Shown: in pieces, positions 1 to 12,787 of the stretch
Layout: each line of letters starts with the position of its first letter
Position numbering within the stretch: the first letter of the stretch is position 1
Assembly: GCF_000801105.2 (NCBI RefSeq)
Contig: NC_079517.1
Coordinates: 17,555,579-17,619,578 of the forward strand
DNA: 64,000 bases
Source: Raphanus sativus
Lineage: Eukaryota; Streptophyta; Magnoliopsida; Brassicales; Brassicaceae
Reading direction: 5' to 3'
Program-made: the position numbers and the translations under genes
Notes under the pieces: generated by a model
What the model saw: the letters and a program-made list of their open reading frames with translations, nothing else
Told to the model about the DNA's origin: nothing
Databases searched by the model: none

Positions 1-1204
1 AGAGTATTTTGGTCAATTTTTTTACAATAAGAGTCCAACTAACATTGGCAGACATAATTTTTTCCCTCATCGTAAATACTACATTTAGTAATTCTTTGAA
101 ATTTACCTATTCTTTGGTTTGTATCATTCTGAAAGGATATTTAAGATTTAATAAAAAAATTCAAGTTTAAAATATAGTAATTAGCTAGAATATTATAGAA
201 AGTAAGAAAAAAGAATTATTTACTTTGTTTTAATTTGGATTATGAAACTGATATTCAAAACATATTAAATTTTGTAAGTGTATCTGCCTAAATAAAATAC
301 AAGTAGTAATATGGTGATAGCTCATAACTAGGGATCACTACAATAGTCTCTAAAACAATTCTGGAAATCCTTTTGCATTTGTAGCAATTTTCTTTGGTCA
401 AAAACATTTGTAGCAATTTTTATAGTCAAATTTGATGCATAAATAATTTTTAATAGCTACTCAATGCTTCAATCTCAAACTAATTGTTCTGACTTTAAAA
501 TCTTTTGATTGCTTTCTAAGAAGTAAGCTTAGAACTTATGCAAAATAGGTTGTTTCTTAAGCTCTTAGCTTATTCTCTTTTGACATAACACTAATTTAGT
601 GTTGACACTAATTGTCGATCTTACAATATGGGACAATTAAGAATTTATGTTTAGTGAGCTGCAAATCATAACTAATCAAAGATACAAAGTTGTCATGGTG
701 AAAAGTATATCCTTAAAATATTTTTAAAAAAAATTCAAACTTAAAATCTGGTACACACTGATTAATAACTCTTATTTGCATGAAAACTATTATTCGCTTC
801 ATTATCAACCACACAGTTTTACTTCCACACAACAATAAAAACATCAAAGACTTTAAAAGAAAAATAACAGTAAAGTTCGATATATGAGTTAGAGCTAACA
901 TATTTAAATTCCAATCTACAGCTCATAAGATTATAATCAAGAAAACATAATTAAGAATGACTTCCCTACATTTTGAGAACAGTTTATGTATTCTGAATTC
1001 AAATTTTATATTTTCATCCAACTAAACGATAAAAAAGTTAATTGTAAAAAATGCGTCGAAGAAAACCTATATGTGATATCATATAACAAAAGCCATAGCA
1101 TATCTCTTTTCCTATACAATAGCCTACACATTAAATAGTTAATATACACCGAAAATTCTATTATATTTGATATTCACAACAAAATTAGCCAGACTATATA
1201 ATAG
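1..1204. other. AT-rich intergenic sequence, no gene seen
   Basis: This stretch is strongly AT-rich and has stop codons in all frames. The only open frames are short and show no recognisable domain. It lies directly before a Helitron 3' terminus, so part of it may be the body of that Helitron. I could not place a 5' terminus, and the element may begin outside the window. Confidence 0.5.
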
Positions 1205-1238
1205 CAATTATCCGCGCGTAGCGCGGAAAACGATCTAG
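1205..1238 (+). mobile_element. Helitron 3' terminus
   Basis: A GC-rich hairpin (CCGCGC, loop GTA, GCGCGG; 1212-1226) is followed 8 bases later by CTAG (1235-1238) and then T. A short hairpin just before a terminal CTRR, inserted before T, is the hallmark of the Helitron 3' end in Brassicaceae. No helicase/Rep coding sequence is visible, so any attached element is non-autonomous or truncated. Confidence 0.7.
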
Positions 1239-1252
1239 TTTTTTTATAAAGG

Positions 1253-1718
1253 TAAAATATATATTGCATAGGATAGCCTTAAAAAACATTTTGTCATAAA
1301 TATATCCTCCAAGGATCAAAGTGGCCAAAATATTACATTAAAAAGATAAATTTACATTTATACCCTTTGATTTAATTAATTTAAACATTAGGGTTTATAA
1401 TTAAATGAAGAGGTTTTGTGTTTAATTTAAAATTTGTATAAAATTTAAAATAAATACTATAAATTTAAAATAAAATTTTTTAAAATAGTTTCAAAAATCA
1501 TTTTAGAAAATAAAATTTTCAAAAAAAATTGAAAAAAAAAATTCTGAAAAAATCGAATTTGAATACATATAGTTCGAAACTATAAATGAATTTTTTATAT
1601 TTATATACTTAGCGTATATATGACTTTTGCCCATCTTAAATGAAACATTTTGGTCACTTTCTTCTTTGTGTGCTATTTTGTAATAAAAACATAAAAAATA
1701 TATTTAAGAGAATTGCTC
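1253..1718. mobile_element. Mutator-like MITE, copy A (foldback)
   Basis: The two ends are imperfect inverted repeats of each other over roughly 100 bases. The left arm around 1270-1345 contains TTTTGTCATAAATAT and GTGGCCAAAAT; the right arm reads the same on the minus strand around 1620-1715. The family is the same as the better preserved copy at 10576-10877. TTATAAAGG before it and TTATAAATA after it could be a decayed 9-bp target duplication. There is no coding capacity, and the ends are approximate. Confidence 0.5.
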
Positions 1719-1950
1719 TTATAAATATAAGGTTAATTAATATAGACTTTAGGGTTCAGAACTGAGAGATGAAGTTTTGAGATGAAATTTAAATTTAAAA
1801 AAATAAAAAATATATTAAAAGTTAAATATAAAATTTTTTTAAATAGTTTCCAAAGTTTTTTTGAATTTCAAAAAGAAAACTTGAAAATAAATTTGTAAAA
1901 AAAATTGAATTTTAAAACATGAAATTCAAAATTATATTTAAAATTTTATA

Positions 1951-2477
1951 CACTACAAGAAAACACGCAGATACTGAGGGACTTTTTCCTCAGTATGTCG
2001 TTGGAATAACCGTATTCCGACGACATACCGAGGAAAAAGGTCTTCGAACAAAAACTCCTCGAAATTTCATTTTCCCTCGAAATTTTCTCGAAATTTTCTG
2101 ACGGAATTTCGAGGAACAGTAATTCCGAAGAAATTGTGAGGACGAGGGTTCGTCACAAAAGTCCTCAAAATTTTCCTACGGACGTGGTCGTCGAAATATT
2201 CTGAGGGAATCTTTTCCTCGGAATTTTCAAAAAAATAAATAAAAAAAAATATTAATTTTTCTAATGAAATTCGAAAATATAAAATATAAAATAAAAATTG
2301 AAATTGAAAATATATTAGATAATATTATTCAAAATTGTACAAATTAAAATATATTAAAAATTAGTTTTAATAAATAAAAATTTAAAAAATCCAAAAATAG
2401 TTTTTAATCACAAAATATAAATATATAAAAAAATAGTTTAATAATTACTATATATAGTTTTTAGTATATATGATTTA

Positions 2478-2512
<35 letters not shown>

Positions 2513-4452
2513 TTATAAAAAATTACAAATCGTTTATAAATATAGAAAAAGGTTTTTAAATATTTTTAAAATTTATAAAAAACGTTTTATTATTACTGTA
2601 AACTTTAAAAAACGTTTTAATATATATAAAATAGTTTAATAATCACAAAAATAATTTAAATATATAAAAAAGAGTTTAAATATATAAAAATAGTTTAGCA
2701 ATTACAAAAAACGTTTTAAAAAATCATATACACATTTTTAAAAATCAAAAAACGTTTTAAAACATGAAAAACGTTTTGAATTTTAACCAAAACACAAAAT
2801 AAATCGAAAAAAAAATAAAACAACAATTTCATAATTACAAAAAAAGTTTTAATATATATAAAATAGTTTAATAATTACAAAAATAGTTTTAATATATAAA
2901 AATAGTTTAATAAGTACAAAAATAGTTTTAATATATAAAAATAGTTTTAAAAAATCAAAAAACGTTTTAAAAATTCAAAAACGTTTTAAAAAATCATATA
3001 CACATTTTTAAAAAAAAAAAAAACGTTTTAAAAAATTAAAAAACGTTTTAAAAATCATATACACATTTTTAAAAATCAAAAAACGTTTTAAAAAATTAAA
3101 ATACGTTTTAAAACATGAAAAACGTTTTGAATTTTACCCAAAACACAAAAGAACTAAAAAAATATGTATAACAACAATCCAAACTTGAAAATCCTAAGCT
3201 ATCCATTCAATCCTAGAATTTCCTTCCTAACAACCTAAATTTCGAGATCTAACATCCAAAGAATCGATCTATGAAGAGAGGAAGAGAAGAGAGATGAACT
3301 TACATGATAGGAAGAGAGGAGAGGAAGAGAGGAGAGGAAGAGAGGGGATTTGCCGCGCAGAGGAAGAGAGGAGAGGAAGGAGGCCGCGCAAGAGAGGAGA
3401 GGAAGAGAGGAGAGGCAGAGAGAAATGGGGAAGAGAAGAACGTAAAACCTAATTTATGAGACGTCCGACGGTCACTGTCCGTCGGAATTTCCTCACAAAA
3501 TTTAATAAGGTTCCTCGAAATTTCCTCGAAATCTTCTAATCTTATTTTTGCGAAACGTTTGGCGGCTAGGATTGCCGGGTTAATGAAAAATATTCCGATG
3601 AAAGCAGGTTCCTCGAAATTTCCTCACGATATTGTGAGGAAATTTCGAGGAAACAGGGTTTGAAAGCAGGTTCCTCGAAATTTCCTCACAATTGTGAGGA
3701 AATTTCGAGGAAACAGGGTTTGGGTTTTGAAAACATCGATTTTATTTTTCTATGTCATTTCTTATACAAATGTAATTCATACTAATGAGGTTTCTTTGTA
3801 TAGATGATCATAAACAATGAAATAACACAATTACAAAATAATTGTAAGTATTCCCTTTAACGTTTATTAAAATGTATAAGTGTTTCTCTTATGTTGTGTG
3901 GTTTCCGTTCAATCCGCAAAACATTATTTTCGGTTTAAAACCCTAAAGTTTGACTTCATAATTTGTCTAAGACACTTAATGAAGGTTAAATACGTGTTAT
4001 TCAATCCGCAAAACGTTGTTTTCGGTTTAAAACCCCTTATTCCTCGAAATTCCCTCGGAATATTGTGAGGGAATTTCAAGGAAATACCGAAAATCATTTG
4101 TTTCGTCGAAATTTCCTCGAAATATTTCGAGGGTATTTCGACGAACAAGGGGTTTTAAATCAAACCCCTCAACCGTGAAGGGACATTCCGAGGAAATTTC
4201 GAGAAAACCCTATTGTCCCTCGGTATTCCCTCGAAAAATACCGAGGAAATGTGTATTCCTCGAAATTTTTCGAGGAAATGTGTCTTCCTCGCAATTTCCT
4301 CGAAATTTTTCGAGGAAATACCGAGGAAACCACATTTCTTGGTTTCCTCGGTATTGGTTTCCTCGGTATTTCCTCGATTTTTCATCAGAAAATTCTGAGG
4401 AACTCATTTTTCTTCGGTATGTCCCTCAGAATACCGATGTTTTCTTGTAGTG
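1951..4452. mobile_element. Non-autonomous CACTA (En/Spm-type) transposon 1
   Basis: The element begins CACTACAAGAAAACA at 1951 and ends with the exact inverse TGTTTTCTTGTAGTG at 4438-4452. The 3-bp direct repeat ATA flanks it (1948-1950 and 4453-4455). CACTA termini with 3-bp duplications define the superfamily. Both subterminal regions (1975-2225 and 3480-4435) are packed with direct and inverted copies of CCTCGAAATTTCCTC-like motifs, the expected transposase-binding subterminal repeats. No transposase domain is present, so movement would need a transposase in trans. Open frames in 3.9-4.5 kb are by-products of these repeats. Confidence 0.88.
2520..3135. repeat. AAAACGTTTTAAAA-rich interior of CACTA 1
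   Basis: The interior of the element repeats the near-palindrome AAACGTTTTAAAA many times, with longer units such as CATATACACATTTTTAAAAA seen at least three times between about 2725 and 3070. It looks like local tandem and segmental duplication in AT-rich filler DNA. I see no coding capacity. Confidence 0.6.
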
Positions 4453-4769
4453 ATACTTCTATATTTTTTGTTATTTTTATTTATCTAGGATATAAAAATC
4501 TTTTGATTCTTTAATTAAATTCTTTCTGTAACAAAAATTTAAAAATAGCCTATTTGATAGAATTGATCTATAAACAAACATGATTAATCTAAACAATATC
4601 ATATGAGACGTACATCTTCACGGGGTGCAAGAAGCCAACAACTACTCATTTGTAGGGTTTAGGGTTTGATTATCAAACAAAGATCCAAAACACATTGTGT
4701 TTCCCGCTGTCTAACTTAACTTCGAACAGTACAATAATCTATGATTACACTCTAGTTTGCTTTGGATAC

Positions 4770-5500
4770 AAAGTCTAGTTTGGGAGTATCTTCAACTTCC
4801 CCTAATTGCAACAATGCCTACTTTACAAGTCTTAAGTTTAAATAGAAAAATATTTTTTTTTACCGGAGAACATGACTCTCGAAAAGCGCCAAGAGCTTTT
4901 TCCGACGCATTTGGTTTATCTGAGATAACTGCTGTCCCAACCAATAGAAATGAAAAAACCTTCCCATTAGCAGGTTGTGAGGCCTCGTTCCTGGAGGTAA
5001 GAGGAGATAACGTGTCCCTGGTCGTGGAACTCTTACTCGGGCGATAATAACAAAGCCCCAGCCATGAATTCCAGAAAGGATTTTCTTTCCAATACAGTTT
5101 CTTCCGATACGCTATAAGCAGAGGCCTCAACTTTCAAATACAAAGACCCAACTGGTAGAGTACTCAAATTAACACTGGCAGCTTGAGCCAGAGATATATT
5201 AGATCCAATCGATGATTTGATCGGGTTGACTAGATGAAAGTATAGATCCAACTAACCACAGATTCGGTAACTACATCATTAGCCACTAGGCGACCAACTG
5301 TATAGAGGAATTTTCCTTTCGATTTAGCTACAGAAGAGGGACGAGAGGTCCCGACGAACTTGGCAACCTTGGACGAGACTACGAACGGCGAGCGATACTT
5401 CTTCTTTTTTCAGTAACATGGTGACATGAGTAGAAGAGGAAGACCAGAGAGGGGGAAAAAGTGCTCGTCGACACGGCGTGAGACCAACCGGCGGTGAAAT
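4770..5500. other. Unrecognised GC-richer island, possible gene remnant
   Basis: Between two AT-rich stretches this segment has more balanced composition and overlapping open frames of 70-112 codons on both strands. The minus-strand frames (5130-4792 and 5251-5033) read as if one protein had been broken by frameshifts, and minus-strand sequence up to about 5500 also has coding-like composition. I do not recognise a domain. It could be a decayed host gene, a captured gene fragment or a species-specific repeat. The coding strand is not certain. Confidence 0.3.
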
Positions 5501-5559
5501 AAGGGTTAGGAACCTTATCTTTTGATGTTGGAAACTTCATTTATACGGTTCCGGTATTG

Positions 5560-8500
5560 TATCCTTCTTTAGTGTTTTCAATAAAGGTCTCATGACATAA
5601 ATATATCTTGTTTTTGAATCTGTTCAAAACTAAAAGTGAAATTTCGTAGTTTCCTTTTGGTTTCAGAACGAACTTACAAATTTTCTTTTTGGTTTTATGT
5701 TTTGGATTTGCTGATTTTTGTATATGATAAATGCTTGAATAAAATGAAAACTAAATGATAGATAGGGAGTCGAACAAAACTCAAAATAGTTAGAAATTTC
5801 ATCATGTAATCTTTCTACGTACAAAAGAAAAATCACGTTTATTAATTAACAGATCTTTCAACTTCAAAACAGTTAGAACGCAGATATATATATATATAAT
5901 GAATTCGACTTTTAGAATTTGGGAGAGACATGAACCTAAGAAGATTGTGACTGTTTTTGAGGGATAGAGCTAGAATCATGGAAGTTATGACTTAAGGTTG
6001 TGAATTTTTAAAGTATTCTTGGTTTTAACAAGCAATCAATATATTTTCATTTTTCAGGGTATTTTCCATTGAATTTCCTTATTCAGTCTTTTTCTCACTT
6101 TTTATCATGTTCCCCGGCCTGAAAAAAGAGAAATATTTTTATTCCAATGAGAACTTTCTCATCGTAGACATGATCTATGAAGCTTCCTCTTGTTTTCCTT
6201 GTTTATTTCCCTTTTGATCGCACCACAAACTCATATTGGTGAAAAACAAATGTGTGCGTTTATACAAATATTGGTCCCAGCATACGGTTTACCCACTACT
6301 CGCCCCTTTCATCATAATAATTCTATTTACACATCACAATCAACTGTGCGCTAGATGATAATCCGCCCCATGTGCCGAATGAGGTTTTTAACTATATATA
6401 TTTAAATATTATAAACAATAATTATTTTGTTATTGATAATATTTTTTTTTAATTTGACTAAAGATGGACATTCGGATATCATTTGGATCAGTTTGTATAT
6501 ATTCATTCGGATTTTTGCGGGTTCTGTTTGGATTCTGATAACCCATTTAAATTTAAGAAAACTAAAGTTCATATATAATTTTAATTTCTAAAAATCTAAA
6601 AATAAAAAAAAAGATATATGATATAAATGTGAATAATGTAAACCAAAATACTTAAATGTAACATAAAATTGTTTTTACTTAAATATATGGATAAAAAATA
6701 ATAGACATTAAGTATTTTTGGTTTATTTTGAGTATCGTTTAACTATTTTAAACATGTATTTTATTTGTGTATATTTCCAAGTATTATGTACAACTTAAAA
6801 ATATCTTATATATTTTGTATATTTTATTGTATTCAGATCTTCCCAACCCTATATTTTATTGTAACAAAATTTTATATAAAATTGATGATGGTTTATTTTT
6901 TATTTTGGGTATGCAACAATTTTTAAACCAAAACACATTATATTATGTACATGATCCATTTAGTTAACCATTAAAAACTATTCTAAGCCTATTTAAGAAA
7001 AACGATGGACTGGACTAAAAAATGTTGCTATTACAGATTGTCAAATTCCAAATTATTCTTTGTCATTGTGGTGATGAAGAGAAAGGGAGTTAGAATTATG
7101 AAAGCAAATATACTGTGCAATCCATATTTTAAGATTTTTGAAAAATTTAATTAATAAGATCTTACACTTGCTAAAATAATTATTTTTTTCTTAATTAATA
7201 TATATGGAATTAGAATAATCACATAAATAAAAAATACCTCTTGTTTATTGACAATATTTTTATTGTAAGTAAATAAAAATAAATATTTTAATTAATTTAT
7301 ATGGTATATAATTAAATATGAATGATATTGAAAATTTGTATATTTGCTGTAACAAACAAAAACTAAACCATTAATCTCAATTTTTTTGATGTTATATTTT
7401 TCAATGTAAAATTCAGAATTAACATATTTATGTATTTTTATATTGTACATATTTTAATTTAAATGATATTAATATATGAATATATATTGAATGAGAATTC
7501 ATATTCACACGATTTTATGATAATTTGTATTTTGTTATAACAAAAACAAATTCATTTATTGATCAAAAACTTTTCAAAATGGAATTTTTAACATTTTTAG
7601 TAATTTATAGTCATTTAAAATTCAAAATATAGAATATAAGAAAAAAATAAAATTTTTATTATATGGTTGATGTGATTGTTTAATTTCTTTTAATAATATA
7701 AAACTATACAAAAATGAGAGAGGATACAAAAATTGTTATCAAATCTTTATTATTCATAATCATTAATTGTCATATATATGGTAGTTATATTAGGTAATTT
7801 CGTATTTTTATTTAAGGAAAGAATTGAGAATATTCTTTTATACATTAATAATCAATTTAATAGTTAATTTAACAAAAACATATAATACATATTTAGATGG
7901 ACCAACCTATTTTTCTAAGGATTCTATGAATCATTATGGTGATAACACGTGGCTAAAAAAAATATAAGAGATATTTGATTCCTCACAGTGTTCCAAAGTA
8001 TAAGATTGTTGAACAGTATTGCCTAAACTCAGCACCAAAATACTGTTCTTTCAATCGATTTCACGAATTTTTTTTAAGCTTTTCTTATTTCTTATTTTCC
8101 TAGTAATTTGATTATGTTTAACTATACATCATCATTAAAGTAAATCTACTCAAATATAAAATTAAATAATATAATTATATAAATATAATAGTTTACAAAT
8201 TTCGAAATATTATTTATTACTATTATTTATAATTATACAATTTTATTACCAAAGATTATTTTTAAATTTTCTACGATTTTTTTAAATTACAATTTTAAAT
8301 CATAATATCATTACAAATTTTAGAAATACGATTTAGTTTTAACTTTTGAAAATCTCCTTGATATTATTTGCAAAACGATTTTGACATATGTCCTCTCTAC
8401 AATCATTTTCACTGAATAAATGTGACATAACACCTAGAAAGATGACATGATATATAACTAAATATGATATGGATTATTACATTTAATAGTGATTTATATT

Positions 8501-8929
8501 TTTGGTAATTTTTTAAAAAGTATAACTTTTAATCATAATAGCATTAATTTCTTTTATATATTTATAAATTTTAGAAATACGGTTTAGTTTTTACTGTTCG
8601 ATAATTATGCAACTTTTGTTTCAAAATTTTATTAATTTTATATAAGTTGCTTTAAGATATTTTATCCAAAAGACATAGATAAAAAATCTAACTAATATAT
8701 AATTTGAAAATATTTACATATCTATTTTTAAATATAATGTAAAATAAAAAAAATTGTTTAACTTATCTAATTTTGTGTTCAATTAAATCAAAATTTATTT
8801 CAAAATATTGTTAAGAAAATAATAAAATTTAAAATTATATTAAAGTTTTATTTTTAAATATAATTTAAATTTAAAATTTTTATTGTTTCACATAGTGCAG
8901 AAAGACACCTAATTTTAATTATATAAACT
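5560..8929. other. Long AT-rich intergenic stretch
   Basis: I see no gene here. The sequence is AT-rich with many homopolymer runs and a short (TA)n run near 5886-5900. The right portion presumably includes the body of the Helitron whose 3' end lies at 8960, but I could not identify a 5' TC terminus. Confidence 0.5.
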
Positions 8930-8960
8930 CACCATGCGTAAGATCCATGTCTTATCCTAG
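8930..8960 (+). mobile_element. Helitron 3' terminus (first of a duplicated pair)
   Basis: The sequence ends in a small hairpin (TAAGA, loop TCCATG, TCTTA) followed by TCCTAG and then T. It is closely related to the end at 21915. A terminal hairpin plus CTAG/T fits a Helitron 3' end. About 46 bases including this end are repeated 119 bases downstream. Confidence 0.55.
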
Positions 8961-9048
8961 TTTTCAATTAGTCCGTGACCCTCCAAAACTCATTGTTCAT
9001 CTCCCTTTATTTTGATGATATCATATCCAGCGTTATAAAAAAAAAACT

Positions 9049-9079
9049 CACCATGCGTAAGATCCATGTCTTATCCTAG
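9049..9079 (+). mobile_element. Helitron 3' terminus (second copy)
   Basis: This is a near-exact repeat of the preceding Helitron end, with CTAG at 9076-9079. The shared segment runs from AACTCACCATGCG through the sequence after CTAG (TTTTCAATTAG), so the duplication includes flanking DNA. It may come from tandem insertion, bypass of the first terminator, or local duplication. Confidence 0.5.
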
Positions 9080-10566
9080 TTTTCAATTAGCCTGTGACTC
9101 TAATTAACAACATTTTTCCTTTTTGTCTAACTCTAATTAACTATATTGTTAGCTGTTATTTATTCGATTCTTTCTATTGGTCGACGTACATCAGAGACCA
9201 AAGACCAATTCTGGTTCGATAGAGATAAACAAAAATGTTGGCCTAATAAATTTAGTAAAAAGATAATTACAACGACATTATATAGTAAGTTTCGGTAGTT
9301 TATTGTTGTCAAAAAAAAATATAGTAAGTTTCAAAAAAAAAAGTTTCAAATAATAAATTAGCCAACTGTTTTACATTACATTTAACTTGGGCTAGAGAAC
9401 CAACTTTTTGAATTAATGAAAATAGCTGAGACACAACCACTACACTTTCGAGTATTTATAACGAATCGCATTTATGAATCTGCTCACAAATGTGGAGAGG
9501 AGAGTTATTGGCGTCTGAAGGTCTAGTGTACTATATGGTAGCTATCCACCAAAAAAAAAACTTAAATTAATTCCTAAATTTGTAAATTTATAAAATATTT
9601 TGTCCTTTTTAGCGCCATGCTTACATTATTATTACATGAGCTATTAGTCTAATTTTACAGTTTCTTATCGTTTTTTTTTTTTTTAATAAAAGTTTCTTTT
9701 ATTAACTCAAGAGTTGGATTTTTCAGAGATCATCAAATCAGTTGACGTATCTAACTTGTGTAGTTTTTGAAGCCAATCAGTGTTTATATAATCGACACTA
9801 AAAATACTTTAGTATAATGGGATGATGAAAACATGTCAAAATCAGGCACACAATTTTTATCAACTAAGACTTTGATTAACAGAAAATATATAGTAGCGGT
9901 AACATGAAACTTTTATAATAAATAGGTTTATAAATTGCACCCAAAAATAGGTTTATAAAAGATGGTAGAATCATAATGAAACAAAAAAAATATCTGAAAC
10001 CCCATCAAAACCCTTTTTGGATTTTCGTACTATCAACTTGGCGTAACAACTTGCTGTCATGTGACTTAAAAATCTTAGTGGATATACATTTTCAAAAAAA
10101 AAATAACAAGCAAATATGAGAATGTTGTCGACTGGAGGTATAGTACGCTATGTTTACATAATTCTAATAGTATAGGCTTAATGTTATATAAAATAGTTTG
10201 ATTATTGCATTACTTGTCCACAAGTCTAGAAAAGATTTTAGCAAAAAAAAAAAAAAAAGTCTAGAAAAGATCCTTACATAATGTTCTATCTCAATTTTTT
10301 TTTAAATCTTTAATTCACAGTGAGTTTGCAAAATTCATCCGAATTTATAATGCAAATATAAGTCATATATCTGCATAAAAGCATTTTTTAAGCATATTTT
10401 ATTTTTTATTTTGAAATAGATTTTGGAAAAAAGTTTTAAAACTCTATTTTCTACTAAATAATAGAAAAATGAAACTATTCCTTAAATGGTGTAGTAATTT
10501 TTTTTACTCATTTCTCTATTAATTATTTTAAAATGAAATAGGATTTGAGGGAAATTCAACTTTACT
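9080..10566. other. AT-rich intergenic sequence
   Basis: I see no gene. There are several poly-A/poly-T runs (for example T runs near 9670-9684) and scattered short direct repeats. Confidence 0.5.
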
Positions 10567-10575
10567 ATAGAATTA

Positions 10576-10877
10576 GAGAAAAATACAAAAATAACACCAA
10601 AACAAGTTTTTGTCATAAAAATAGCACCACAAAGAGAAAAATGACCAAATAAGTTTTATTAAAGGGTAAATATGCATTTATAATTCTTGGATTAATTAAT
10701 TTAAGATTTAGGGTTTAGAGTTAAGGGATAGGATTTTAGTAATGTGTTCAAATTTTTAAAAATAAAAAATAAATATTAAATTTTTCAAAACAAAAATGTG
10801 TTATTTTGGTCATTTTATTTTTTTGAGTACTATTTTTATGACAAAAACTTAAAAAGTGCTATTTTAGAGAATTGCGC
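10576..10877. mobile_element. Mutator-like MITE, copy B, with 9-bp target duplication
   Basis: A 302-bp foldback element is flanked by a perfect 9-bp direct repeat ATAGAATTA (10567-10575 and 10878-10886). Its ends are imperfect inverted repeats sharing AAGTTTTTGTCATAAAAATAG. The duplication length points to the Mutator superfamily. The interior has the same TTAGGGTTTA-bearing AT-rich stretch as copy A at 1253-1718. It has no coding capacity. Confidence 0.72.
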
Positions 10878-10886
10878 ATAGAATTA

Positions 10887-12283
10887 CTTTGTTTTAATTA
10901 ATACTGGAGTAATACATTAAAGATGATCTAACTCAAAATTGATAAACAGTTACAAATTATAATCTAGGGTATACTATTTATCAGTTTAATATCAATCAAA
11001 TATTATTTTTGTTTCATATTAAGAATTATTTTAGATTTGTGTACGCATAAAAAATCATTTGATTTGCATATTTTGTTTAAAAATATTATTACTAATACAC
11101 ATATTCATATTTTAACCAATAAAAAAATATACTAAAAACAAAATTAATAAATTATGCATTGAAGTGCTAAAACAAACTTATTTTACAATGAATTTGTTTT
11201 TTACAACGACACTTAATATGAAACGGATGAAGTATAAGTTTAGCTTAGATAAATTTCACTAAATCTTTAATTAAAATTTGGTTAGAGGAGCGTGAGGGGC
11301 CGGCCACAAGACCAATTAGACATTTCTAAGCGAAGAGAACGTGTGTGATGATGCATTGAATAGTGAGGGACCGACCAGTGTGTTTACCACTTCTACCACA
11401 CAAAAAAAATAAGTATAAAAATTCATGATAAATAGTTATGCCTTTTCACGAAACCAACTTACTATATTAAGAGAATATTATGCCTAACTAAAACTTTTCC
11501 GAGAAATTGGATCAAAATGTGATTCTGAGTAAAAGAAAAAACCTTTCACCGAAAGTGTTCGTGTCATTATAAATTCTACTATAATCAAGACCAATATTAA
11601 AAAAAAATTGGGTAGAAAAGTTTTTTTTTCTGAAAATGAAAAGTTTAGCTTTGATACTCGTATTTTATATTTTTGAATTGAGCTGATCCCTTTCTTATTA
11701 ATAGGAAAGCAATTTAAGAAACAAACCTTAATTTAGTAAATTATTTACATCATTGCCATTATGCTGACATGTCATCTTTTTATGCATTTTCAGCCTACTT
11801 ATTTAAATAGTCTTTTCTAGCTAGAATAATTACAACTTTTGCCATTGGTACAACTTAGATTAAAAGCATTCATATTTATTAAGAATATGATTGATTAATG
11901 CATCTTACGGAATGCACCTTATTGCCCCCCCCCCTCTTCTCGCCTTTTGATATAATATTTTCACCGAAATGAATATTAAGATGAGGTTTTCGTACCTAAC
12001 TATTTTTATTGTTCCATCAATACGGAAAAAAATATCTGACTTCAAATAATTTAAAAAAAATACCCTTATCATATGCATATTTATGATTTTGCTTATCATA
12101 GGAAAAATAACACATTTCGAAATAGTGCTTTACATTCGAACAAACCATTTTCAAATATATTAATACATTGTTCACATTTCATGATTATTCTAAACAATTC
12201 TACACCAAACATACCAAAGGTGAGCATCATTTAAAGTAATGCTACATCAAGAGTCGTCTTGGTGTCGTGATAATAATGATATA
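10887..12283. other. AT-rich intergenic sequence
   Basis: I see no gene. A run of about ten C lies near 11926-11935; a short open frame crossing it has no recognisable content. Confidence 0.5.
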
Positions 12284-12309
12284 CTAGATGAGATCCGCGC
12301 CTTGCGCGG
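12284..12309 (-). mobile_element. Helitron 3' terminus on the minus strand
   Basis: Read on the minus strand this is a hairpin CCGCGC-AAG-GCGCGG (12309-12295), then ATCTCAT and a terminal CTAG (12287-12284) followed by T. The element body should therefore extend to the right. I did not find a convincing 5' TC terminus in the following AT-rich DNA. Confidence 0.65.
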
Positions 12310-12787
12310 TGTGAGAGTTTGATTTTAGTTTTATTATGTACTTAATATTTTGTATATATTCTACATCAATTTTATTGATATAAACATGTTTAATATGTTG
12401 CGTTATATATTTAAACACGATAAATCAAAGTAGTAAATCGTAGTTTGCATGCATGGTATCTTTTTTTGTATATTTGTAATATAGTTTGAGTTATAATTAA
12501 ATTGAAAAAATATATAATAAATAGAATTGAAAAAAATACATAGAGACAGCAATATTAAATGCTTACACATAAACTTTTAAATAGTTATTGGGAAACCCTT
12601 TTGAATATATACTTTAGTGGATGTACATGTTAAACAAAAGCCAAAGATAAGTCAACTCCATTATTTCATATGTTTCTAAAACCGAAACATACATTTTCCT
12701 TTTCCAGAAAATCATTAAGTTTGTGTGAAAGGGGATTAGAGTTAGAAAATTATAATTTGTTCAATTCTATCAAAAATATTGGTGATT

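Noticed and set aside
1719..1947. Third MITE copy next to CACTA 1
   Set aside because: Some interior similarity to the MITE is visible (TTAGGGTTCAGA-like), but no ends or duplication could be placed.
4155..4514. Several overlapping open frames on both strands
   Set aside because: They are made of inverted and direct subterminal CACTA repeats (CCTCGAAAT type); the peptides are repeat translations without domains.
11926..11935. C homopolymer as a regulatory element
   Set aside because: A single run in AT-rich DNA without any other feature; it could be slippage or error.
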